Of a stretch of DNA of 64,000 nucleotides, positions 24,201-36,200 are shown piece by piece. This DNA comes from Cordylochernes scorpioides (Eukaryota; Arthropoda; Arachnida; Pseudoscorpiones; Chernetidae): assembly GCA_030710605.1 (NCBI GenBank), contig CP092880.1:5767223-5831222 (forward strand), written 5' to 3'. The notes under the pieces were generated by a model, which had not been told where the DNA came from, did not search any database, and saw only the letters and a program-made list of their open reading frames with translations. A program made the position numbers and the translations under genes. Each line of letters starts with the position of its first letter. Within the stretch, counting starts at the first letter, position 1.

Positions 24201-27200
24201 TTCATAATATATAATATTCGTTAGGCAAACTTTCACTCGGATAAAACCCGGGCGAAGCCGGGTACACATCCGCTAGTATTATATAAATACAGTTAAACCT
24301 GTCTATTGCTCCCCCTCCCCTCTAAATTGCTTTTCCTCCTCACTCATGTACATATATAACCTTTTAGGGGAATCCCCTTGTAAGACAATAGTGTCTTAAT
24401 AAAGGTTTTTGTTGTTGTTGTTGTTAAACCTGTCTATAGCGCATCCTCTTGGGACTCACCGAAATAGGATGCTATAGAGAGGGGGTGCTATAGACAGGTC
24501 ACTTTTAATGTAAATCACATCATACTATGTATTTAAAATAGGATGCTATAGAGAGGAAGGCGCTATTTAGAGGGGGTGCTATAGACAGGTTTAACTGTAT
24601 ATGTGTATGTGTGTGTGGTGATTATATTTGATGGGTTATGGTGATGTTTGATTTGAGCAGTTATGTAGTGTCGGTGGGCACACCAAGGAGCTTCAAAGCA
24701 TCACGATCGTAGACCCGGAAAAGAGGACTAGAAGGTCTAGAGCAATACCTAAGTTACAACAATTAACAATCTATTACAGTAGAAACCTCTCTGTAAAGGA
24801 CAACACCTAATTATAGAGACAAACTGCCTTTAGGTAGAGGTGTCCTCTTACCGGAGAGTTGCTTAATAGTAAAAATGGCAATTTTGCAAATGAAAACTGT
24901 CCTTTGTAGAGAAGTGTCTGCCAGCGGGGTGTGGGCTAAAGGGAGGTTCTACTGTATATGAGGGATGGAATATGAACAAATATATCTTAACCTATGTGGT
25001 ATTAAACCTTTTAATTCACAATTATTTTAACCTGACCATTACTTGGATAATGTGTATATAAACTGTGAGATGGCATCCCAAACACTGCAGCAGTTGCCAT
25101 GTTACCTAAGAGATGGTATTTGGGTGGTCCTCCATAATCTCAACTTGAGATTGATGCATTTTGATCCGTACATTAAACTTTATAATACAATATAATGCGG
25201 CTTATAATTGTAGAACGACATTTGAAAATTATCCCGCATGTGTTTCTTTTGAACGAAAAATCGAAATTTATTTCAAGGAGAAATAACGATTATTTCCAAC
25301 CTTAGGGATGAAGTATGAAAGGATAAATTGTGAAGAGTATTGATAAAAGGATCATTATTTCTCCTTAAAATAAATTTTGATTTTTCGTTCAAAAGAAACA
25401 CATGCGGGTTAATTTTCAAATGTCGTTCTACAATAAACTTTGATACATTTTGTTGTTCTCAAGTTGGCTATTCTTTCTTTAACATTTATAGATGGGGTTA
25501 GTGGAGGAATGGTGTGAACCATTGATTTTCAATAGTCACAAGCAGAAATCTAATCCTGGCATTGGGCACTTTTTTTTTTTTAAATTGTTTCATTGACCTT
25601 CAATTCTTGCCAATGTCCAGACCCCACCAGTGAGTGAAAGTAACCAAACAAGAGTTCTGGCCCGTTTGTAAGTTCAAAAGCTTAATTGCTTTCTACATAG
25701 ATGGAAATTTTGCCGGGATGATATTGATCTAAAGAGACAAAGGTCACCTCTCCCATCAAATTAGACGTCAAAACTAGACGCCATCTATTGACCGTCGCCA
25801 CAAACTAGTGGCCTCGGGTCGGTGACAAAGCCATAACACCAACTTTGGCAAACTGAATGTATAGACATGTGGTGCAATTACAGTAAAAGTAGTCACTTAG
25901 TATCCATCCCCCCATGATGATCATGGTTTTACTTGGGATAAACACTATATTGATAGATAAGTATTTAAGACAATCTCCCTATTTGCTATAGAAAAAGAAA
26001 CACAAGTCTTCTTCTTCTTTCTTATCTCCACACTGGGTGAAGTAGAATGCCTTTGTCATTAAGACTGGAAGCACTACTCAGTGGCAGGCCGACTTAGCTC
26101 CAAAAGAAATGGCCGCCTCTGACATGAGGAACAGACGCCATGTACAGCCGCTCCTAACATGGAGTACAAACGCTACTCATCCTGTATCCCTGGATTAGGA
26201 GCTCTTACAGGGTACTATCAGCTGGACCAGCTGAACCCAGGTTTTTTAGTGAGCTTGTTACTGCATCCCCTCCTTCTTTTTCATTCGGGCTTGGAACCGG
26301 CAAAGGCGGAGTTTGAGAAACACAAGTCAAAGTGAAGAGCTTCTCTGTATAAGAGGACAAGACGCTCTTCTACGGGGTATAAAAATGTTGTATCCGTTGA
26401 AGGACATCTTGCTTAAAAGCTTGTGCAATCATCCTTTTATATAAAGAAGCTCTTCACCTTGACCTGTGTTTCTATAGCCAAGAGCTACAAGAAGACACAA
26501 TGAAGAACACATTTTGGCTTGCATTAGATGTACTAAACAGGACCTTTGGGAGAGGCCGCTGCTTATCATAAAACAGCTTGAGGAGCATGGACTCATGGAA
26601 TTAATGTAATCTTTACACAAGGGGATAAGAAACAACACACACACCGTCTATAAACAGCTCGAGGAGCATGGACTCATGGAATTCGTGTAATCTTTACACA
26701 AGGGGATAAGAAACAACAACACACACTGTCTATAAACAGCTGGAGGAGCATGGACTCATGGAATTCGTGTATTCTTTACACAAGGGGATAAGAAACAACA
26801 ACACACACACTGTCTATAAACAGCTGGAGGAGCATGGACTCATGGAATTGGTGTAATATATACACAAGGGGATAAGAAACAACAACAACACTGTCTATAA
26901 ACAGCTGGAGAAGTATGGACTCATGGAATTCGTGTAATCTTTGCACAAGGGGATAAGAAACAGCAACAACACACACACTGTCTATAAACAGCTTGAGGAG
27001 CATAGACTCATGGAATTCGTGTAATCTTTGCACAAGGGGATAAGAAACAACAACAACACACATACTGTCTATAAACAGCTTGAGGAGCATGAACTCATGG
27101 AATTCGTGTAATCTTTGCACAAAGGGATAAGAAACAACAACAACAACATTCTGTGTGTGGCAGTGATGGCCTACATGCAGATGTTCGGGAGTTACTCCCA

Positions 27201-30200
27201 GCCCTTAGAAGGAGACTTCTACCGGCATTCCTTCCACAGCTACTCCACCCGCCAACACATTGTCCGCTGGCAGCACCAGCTAGTCATTGATGTCACCTTG
27301 AGCGGCAGCTCCGAGCGACCAGCTCTTCCTCCCAAGAAGAACAGGGTGAGAACAACATGTTCACTTGTCTCAAGATCTATCTCTTTGGTATTACAGTAGA
27401 ACCTACTCTGTACACACAATGTCATGGAGACACATGTATCTTGTTTAGGATTAGTTGAGGTACAAGTCGTGGACTCCCATACGTGAGAGTAAATGGTCTG
27501 GGGTTGCCTCCTTCTTTTTACAGATGTTACATGTTGGGAAGATCCTAATTCTGCCTTCAAATTTGATCTGCCTTGTTTATACCATTCTGTACACACATAA
27601 TGATAGCAAATGGGTTAGAAAAGATGTTGATGTTGGGAAAATTGAAGGAAAAAAAGAGAGGAAGACCTCCTGTTAGCACGTTTTCTTTGAACTTTCTTCT
27701 AGAAAGAACGAGCTGACTCACTTCGATTCAATTCGATTTATTTCAAACAACAAAAAAAGAATTACACTAAGATTTAATGTGATTTAGTTGTATTTATAAC
27801 ATAAAAGAAAAAAAAAAACTATATTAACACAAAAAAAAAAAGAAAAAACAACAAAAAGAATGATGATAAGTAACAATAAAATTCTATGAATATGAAAATT
27901 ATAATTAATTAATAATAATAATAATAATAAAAAAACCTAACACCTCCATTGAGCTGGTTAGAAGGGGCCAAGGAAGCTACCAGAAGGTCGCTAGATGAGC
28001 TGTGAGTGTTAGTCACCAACAGTTCAACTTGAACAATATTTATCACCATATTGTCACCAAAATTCAAACTGGTTGGGAGACACAACAACAGAACCTCACT
28101 GTAAAGGACAACACCTAGTTGTCAAGCCAAAGTGCCCTTTAGAAAGAGGTGTTTTCTTACAGTAGAACTACCTCTCTGTAAAGGACGACACCTAGTTGTC
28201 AAGCCAAAGTGCCCTTTAGAAAGAGGTGTTTTCTTACAGTAGAACTACCTCTCTGTAAAGGACGACACCTAGTTGTCAAGCCAAAGTGCCCTTTAGAAAG
28301 AGGTGTTTTCTTACAGTAGAACTACCTCTCTGTAAAGGACAACACCTAGTTGTCAAGCCAAAGTGCCCTTTAGAAAGAGGTGTTTTCTTACAGTAGAACT
28401 ACCTCTCTGTAAAGGACGACACCTAGTTGTCAAGCCAAAGTGTCCTTTAGAAAGAGGTGTTTTCTTACAGTAGAACTACCTCTCTGTAAAGGACAATGCC
28501 TAGTTGTCAAGCCAAAGTGCCCTTTAGAGAGTGAAGTAACCTTGTGGGATGGTTGCCACAACCTCTTACCAGAGAGTTGTTAAATAGTAAAAATGGTCAT
28601 TTTAGCAATGAACACTGTTCTTTGTAGAGAGGTGTCCTCTCTAGCAAGATTATCCTCTAAAGGAAGTTCTACTGTACTAGATTAACTTAACCTCATGCTT
28701 ATCTCTAAAGTCAAATATGTCTATACTCTACTACCGAAGGGCTAAGACCCTGAAACTGGTACAGAGTTGACAGTTAGCTGATCCAGGTTTGGTTTAACCT
28801 GCCTCAATAATTCTCACACCTAATTCTTCTAGCGTTGGCTGACAGAATGTTGGTTCTTAAATTAACATCCTGGTCAAGTATTCCAATGGCCTACCAGATG
28901 GACAATGTTCACACCATTATTCTTTTTTAATAATATTTGTTCTGCTTATTGATGGGAATTTTGCCAGGATGGAAGTTATTTTACAAGACACCTCACCCAT
29001 CCAGATAGATGCTAAGAACAATCCATTTCTTTGAGACTGAATCTACCAGATTACTTAATGACTGTTTCTCCTGCATGTATCCTATATTTCTGCTTGGAGA
29101 ATCTGTATAAGACTAAAAAGTCTTAATAAAGCTTTTGTTGTTACTTAATGAGCAAGGTTGGCCTACTGGGATGATGAGGTTATCCCAATACCTCTCTTTC
29201 TTATCTTTTTTCTTCTAATCCATTAGTTGATTGCTTAAACCAACAGACCATGCTTCCCTAGTATATTGATGACTTGCTGTTGTAGATATATTGTTTAGGC
29301 CACAGTACTGCAGGATGTACTCTGGGGATGTCTCAAAAGCAAGACATTTTGTGCAGTTATACCTCTCTCTAAAGGACAACACCTAGTTACAGATACAAAG
29401 TGGTTTTAGGGAAAGATGTCTGTACCGTACTTGTACTGATTTGTACTGTACTTGGATGTGTCCTAATGTAGGTATGGTCACAGGCCAGCAGTCTCACCCC
29501 GGTCCCTCTCAGCCCCCTGACCTCTGTGGCACCGCCCACCAATGGGTAGGTGATGTTCCCTCCCTCCATGTCCCGAGATGTCTGACAACGGGGATGTCAC
29601 AGCAGCAGCAGGGAGTCCCAGGGAGAGGAGGAGGAAGAAGAAGAACAGGAGGAGAGGCCACCAGAGAATGAACCATTTGTTGGTGAACCCAGTCCCCTGG
29701 ATGAGCTGGAAGTTTCTCAGTACCTGGTCTTCAAGGACCCGGTGAGTCCCTCTGGCTGGGAGGGTAACAGCCATTGTGTGGAGAGATCTTGCACACCCAA
29801 CACTAGAATAGTAATCGATAAATTCCAGCTTTAAATGTACTAAACAGGACCTCTGGGAGAGGCTGCTGCTTATCATCAAACAGCTTGAGGAGCATGGACT
29901 CATGGAATTGGTGTAATCTTTACACAAGAGGATAAGAAACAACAACATAGTGTAAACTGTGTTAAGAAAAGTATTTGAAGATGTTGATTGCTTGCAGTCT
30001 AAGCGTAACCAATATTCTTGTCAGAGAAAGGGTCTAGAGAAAGATTTTTAGAAGTTAATATATTTAAACTCTACCTAAGTGTTTACACTATTCATATAAA
30101 ACTATTGTCTCTAATGGTGTTGAAAGCTCAAGAGAGATTACATACCTTATCTAGACAATGGAGAACATCATTTTTGCAGGTTGATTTTATAATTGAAGTC

Positions 30201-33200
30201 ATAAATTATTTGCATCAACCTTTTGTTTGAGGTATCGAGGCACTCCATACTTTTTAAATATCTCAGATCATTTAGAATTTGTATAAAAGTAAACATTTTT
30301 GAAAAATAGTTCTTCGAAAAAGATGACAAGAGGGTCATTGAAACGTTGGAAGTAAAGAATTAAAGAAAAGTTGATGTACATGGTCTTGTGTGTTAAAAAA
30401 CATACAGTAGAACTACCTCTCTGTAAAGGATACCACCTAGTTTCAGAGCCAAAGTGTCATTTAGGGAGTCTTCTTACCAGAGAGCAGCTACAGTAGAACC
30501 TCCGCAAGAGGCGTCTTTAACTTGAGGACACCTCTTCTACACGGGACCAGAATTACCATTTTGACTATAATTTTGGTAATAAACATTGTTTTGAAGAGAG
30601 GTGTGTCCTCTCATGGATGTTATACTGCATGGTGATGATAGAGTTGTCAACTGTGTGGGTCCAGGAGGAGGAAGGCCCGTCAATACGGGGAGGCCATCTT
30701 GACGCTCTCATTGTCCACGCCACCAAGGTCTCCAAGAATGGTCAGTGCCCTTTACTATCTATCTCCATCTACCAATCTTCATCCTTATCCCTTGTGTTTT
30801 TTATATAAAAGGTACCAGGACACTGAATCTAAATAAACTGTAATTGTTATGGAAGCATCTCGTTCAGTTTAATTACACTCATGGATGAAACTTAAGGAAT
30901 TGAAATGTCTTTGATGTTCGCCAGTTGTCTATTCTTTTTATTTTTTGAAGAAGACGGAGGCAATTTTGTTCATACTTGGTTATCTCGTGTGTCTTCAATA
31001 AAGGTCACTGTAATATCTTTCAGAGTTATTGTCTGAATCCCAATATACATGCTAAAAGGTACAACTTCCTTAAGTTTTGTCCATGAGTGTATATTGGTTA
31101 TCTCATGTGTCTTCAATAAAGGTCACTGTAATATTTTCAGAGTTATTGTCTGAATACCGATATACATACTAAAAGATTCAGCTTTCTTAAGTTTTGTCCA
31201 TGAGTGTATATTGGTTATCTCGTGTGTCTTCAATAAAGGTCACTGTAATATCTTTCAGAGTTATTGTCTGAATCCCAATATACATGCTAAAGTTTTGGTC
31301 TTGTGCCTTATATTTTTCTATTCAATAATCCAAATTGTAGCTCATAATTTTTTAAAAAATGGTATGTGCAAGACTTGTGTTAGTGCCATGGAGAGGTGTA
31401 CTATAGTAAATATACTTCCATGCTGTACAATAATGGTGACTTGGCATGTCTACCCACCCAATATTGAAGTCAAACTGTGTAGTTTGGACTGAGAGTTGGT
31501 TGTTCCAGACTTCCTGTACCAGGAGGCCTTCCTCACCACGTACCGCACCTTCCTGTCACCGCTGGAGCTGATACAGAAGCTGTTGTACCGCTACAACCGG
31601 CTCTGTGTTAGCCAGCAGAGGGTGGCTAGGAATGCCTTTGCATTGCTGGTGCGCGTGGTGGATGACCTCTGTGCCTGTGACGTGACGGAGGTAGTACTAA
31701 GGCTGCTCATGGATTTCACCTACGGGCTGGTGAGCCGGGGAGAGCTGAACCTGGCGAGGGCCCTGCGCAAAGTGGTGTGTGACAAGTGTCTACTGTGGCA
31801 CCATACACAGGCTACCAGTCTACCTGCCCCCCTCTCTTCTGTGGCCATCTCCGCCCGTCTACCTCCCTCCCTACTGGCCTTCAAAACAGACCACCTGGCA
31901 GAACAGATGACCCTTCTGGACTCTCACCTCTTTCTCAAGATTGAGGTCAGCTCCTATGTAAATATGAGGAACATTAATAAGAATGATAACAATTGTTATT
32001 ATTATAAAATGAAAGGATTTAAAAGCACGAATGTTTCTTTTATACATAATACAAACTTCTACTGTCCTTACTGCCATGAAAAAATATATATTGGGAGGGC
32101 TTTTTCATCGCAGTAAGGACAGTAGAAGTTTGTATTTTGTATAAAAGAAACATTCGTGCTTTTAAATCCTTTCATTTTATATGTATAGATGGCGTGTTAT
32201 TGCTTTGTGTTAATTGTTATTATTATTTCTGAATATTTGAAACTATTATAGACACGTAAACACAAGGTAATAAAAGACAAAATCCAAATAAATAAATAAG
32301 ACCAAATAAATAAATAGTGTGTGACGTTTCGGTAACAGCGTTGTTACCATCTTCAGACAAAAGTACTGAATGAATACTGAATTAATGAATTACTGAATTA
32401 CATACTGAATGAATCATTCAGTACTTTTGTACTGAAGATGGTAACAACGCTGTTACCGAAACGTCACACACTATTTATTTATTTGGATTTGGTCATATTA
32501 CCTTGTGTTTATAATCTATAATCCAAATTGTGCTTTATCTATTATAGACACGTATGATTCTTTTCAAAATTTAAACAATTTCTACTGCCCTTACTGCAAT
32601 GGAAAAATTAAAAGGAAGGGCCTGGCTTATCAGTGGTGAACCCTCCCAGCGGTTTCGCCAGTTTAAATTTTCCATTGCAGTAAAGGACAGTAGAAATTGC
32701 TTAATTTTTCAAAAGAATCATACGTGTCTATAATAGTTTCGAATATTCATAACAGATGGCGTACTGATGCATCATAATATAATTGTTTCTAATCTAAACA
32801 CAAGGTAATAAGGCCAAATCCAAATAAATGAATAGTGTGTGACGTTTCGGTAACAGTGTTGTTACCATCTTCAGACAAAAGTACTGAATTCATTCTCTAC
32901 TGAACTTATTCAGTACTTTTGTCTGAAGATGGTAACAAAACTGTTACCGAAACGTCACATACTATTTATTTATTTGGATTTGGTCTTATTACCTTGTGTT
33001 TATAATCTATAATCCAAATTGTGCCTTATCATTATTTCTTAACCTATAATCTAAATTGTACCTAACACTACAAGTTGTGGGTTTACATGGTCAATGAAGG
33101 TTGTTCCCACAAGTGAAGTTGAGACAATGCTGTATGACAGATCCCAGAAGTCCTGCTATGGGCCAAGGAACAGAAGGAGGAGCTGAGTCCCAACCTGACC

Positions 33201-36200
33201 ACCTTCACGGAGCACTTCAACAAGATGTCCTACTGGACCCGCTCCACCATCTTGGAGCAGGAGGATGCCAGAGAGAGGGAACGCCACATCCTCAAGTTTG
33301 TCAAGATCATGAAGCAGCTGCGCCGTCTCAACAACTTCAACTCCTACCTGGCCATCCTTTCTGCCCTCGACTCCGCCCCCATCCGCAGGCTGGACTGGAA
33401 CAAGACTATTACTGAGGTAGCCTGGGTTTCTACACCTCTACATTGTCCACTCTTCTCTTTAAATTACTAGAAGTCTTGGCGAAACAACTCACCAGACAAA
33501 CCCTTTTGGTTACATTGATATCTGTTGTTGTTGTGGTTTCTTATCCCCTTGTGTAAAGATTACACAAATTCCATGAGTTCATGCTCCTCGAGCTGTTTGA
33601 TGATAAGCAGCAGCCTCTCCCAAAGGTCCTGTTTAGTGAATCTAATGCAAGCCAAAATGTGTTCTGGAGCTGCAGGTGCCAAGCTACATTTTGGGCAAGT
33701 GGGGTAGATTTTGTTGTTATTTTCTATCGTCAATGGCTTGAGATGGCCTGTTCTAAATCTTGTTAGTGTTGTTTGATACTGTCTATTTCTGATGTTCAGA
33801 GCTCCTCCTGGGTTCACTCCACTGTACCAACTGTGCTTAGGTGGGATCCTCCAGTTGATATCTCATTATAGCAACCTCCCCTTTATGACCCCATAATATA
33901 ACACTCACAGACAAAACTTAAGGAAGTGGAAATTCTATACAGTAGAACCTCCATGAGAGGACACTCACGCTAGAGGACACCTCTCTATAAGGACAGTTTT
34001 CATTTGCAAAATTACTATTTAGCAACTCTCCAGTTCAAGGACACCTTGGCTCTGCAATTAGGTGTTGTCCTTTACAGGGAGATTCTACTGTATATATATA
34101 TTTTTTTTAAAGAAGACAAGAGACAATTTTGTCCACACTTGGTTATTTCGTGTGTCTTAAATAAAGGTCACTGTAATATCTTTCAGAGATATTGTCTGAA
34201 TCCCGATATACATGCTAAAAGGTACAACTTCCTCAAGTTTTTGTCCATGAATGGATTCTGGACTTTTATCGAAAGACAATCTTTATATTTTTTATACATT
34301 CTGATATATACATTGGTTCTAATCCATTTTAAGATATGAAAGAATACATTTAAATAATAAAGGAAACAAAATTCATGCACAGATTTACAAATTTTAATAC
34401 AGTAGAACCTCCCTGTAAAGGACACTTAGTTGCAGAGTTAAATTGTCCTTTAGGGAGAGGTGTCCTCTTAGAGGAGAGTTGCTAAATAGTAAAAAAAAAT
34501 GTCCCTAGTACATGTGGTACAGGCCATAATAATCATGGTGGATAAAAGTAGGCGACTGCTTTTACTGTAAGCCAAATATGTTAATTTTGGCAATGAAAAC
34601 TGTTTTTTTTTTTATAGAGAGATATCCTATAGCGTGAGTGTCCTTTCTTGGAGGTTCTACTGTATTTGTCTTTTGTATATGTCCCTGCTACAAATCCATT
34701 GTCACCAAGTTCTAGGATATCATGTACAGTGCTAGAGACATGCACATACAGAGAAACCAAATGTTGGGCGGATTGTGCAGAGTTTGAAGGACTACGGCTC
34801 TCTGATTGACAGCTCCTCCTCCTTCAGAGCCTATCGCCAAGCCTTGTCTGAGGCGGACTCCCCCTGTATCCCCTACATGTGAGGACAGCTTCATCACTCT
34901 TGTTGTTGTTGTTGTCGTGTCCAAAGAAGAGCCTCAGATGTCTCCATGCATCTCTATCACAGCAGCAGCAATGTCCACTATCTTGCTCTTCATTGGAAAA
35001 TGGGTGCCGTTGCCACGTTAGTCACCTTGGAAACGAACCAGAATTTGGTCGAATATTCCAAGGGTCCAGGGGGGACCACAGGGAGGTGTGGATGGACTTC
35101 TCACCCCCCCCCCCCCCAACACTTGGTCACTCTTGTCCTATCTACTTTTAACTTCGTTGTTGCTTCTTATCCCCTTGTACAAAGATTACATGAGTCCATG
35201 CTCCTCGAGCTAGATCTCATGGAATGGAGAGTAGAGGTGCAGCTTTCATTGATCATTGCACCATGATCCTGGCAACACTTTGGTGAAAGTCTGACTGTAA
35301 TTTGAGGCCATTCCTAACATGGAAACCTTCACTGCCGACTCTAACATGAGTACAGAGGCAGTATCCCTGGAGAGGAACCCTTGCTGAAGTCTATCAACCA
35401 GATCAGCTGAACTCAGGATTTTTAAATTGTTCTTTCTCCTCTTTCTAACAATGCTGTTGGTCTGCAACTGCTTATTGGTCAGAGTTTTTTTCTGCTTCTT
35501 TTGCAGCTGGCCTTCATAAGGTAAAAAAAAGTAAATCCAAATAAGTAAATTTATATTTCAGTAACAGAGTTGTCATCATCTTCAGACAAATGGTGATATT
35601 TTTCTTGTACTTTTGTCTGGAACAATGCCTTTACCAGAAAATCTAATTTACTTATTTGGTCTTGTTGCCTTGTAAATTTTAAACTCTCTTCTTCTTCTTA
35701 TTTCTTATCTCCACACTGGGTGAAGTAGAATGCGTCTGCCTTTGTCATTAAGACTGGGAGCACTACTCAGTTGCAGGCCACTGACTTAGCTCCAAAAGAA
35801 ATGGCCGCCTCTGACATGAGGAACAGACCATGTGCAGCCGCTCCTAACATGAAGTACAAACGCTGCTCATCCTGTATCCCTGGAGCCCTTACAGGGTACG
35901 ATCAGCTGGACCAGCTGAGACCAGGTTTTTTAGTGAGCTTGTTACTGCTCCCCCTCCTCCTTTTTCATCCGGGCTTGGGACCGGCAAAGGCGGAGTTAGT
36001 TTAAACTAATCTCCTTAAATACATTTCTTGGCTAGGTTTGAGAAACTGGGCCCCATCAGAATTTGTGGGATGGCCAACCAAATATCTGTGTGCTTTCAAG
36101 TGTGATCCTGCCAGCTTCTGGGTGATAGAACCATACAGCTCCTAATTCCTGCTCTGGATGTACAGTGGACTCATCCTGCAGGACCTCACCTTTGTCCACA

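Noticed and set aside
29441-29671. Uninterrupted + strand frame across 29441-29671 as one coding exon
   Set aside because: That frame gives a non-conserved peptide. The conserved acidic DELEVSQYL segment is in another frame, and a 57-bp GT-AG intron reconciles phases on both sides.
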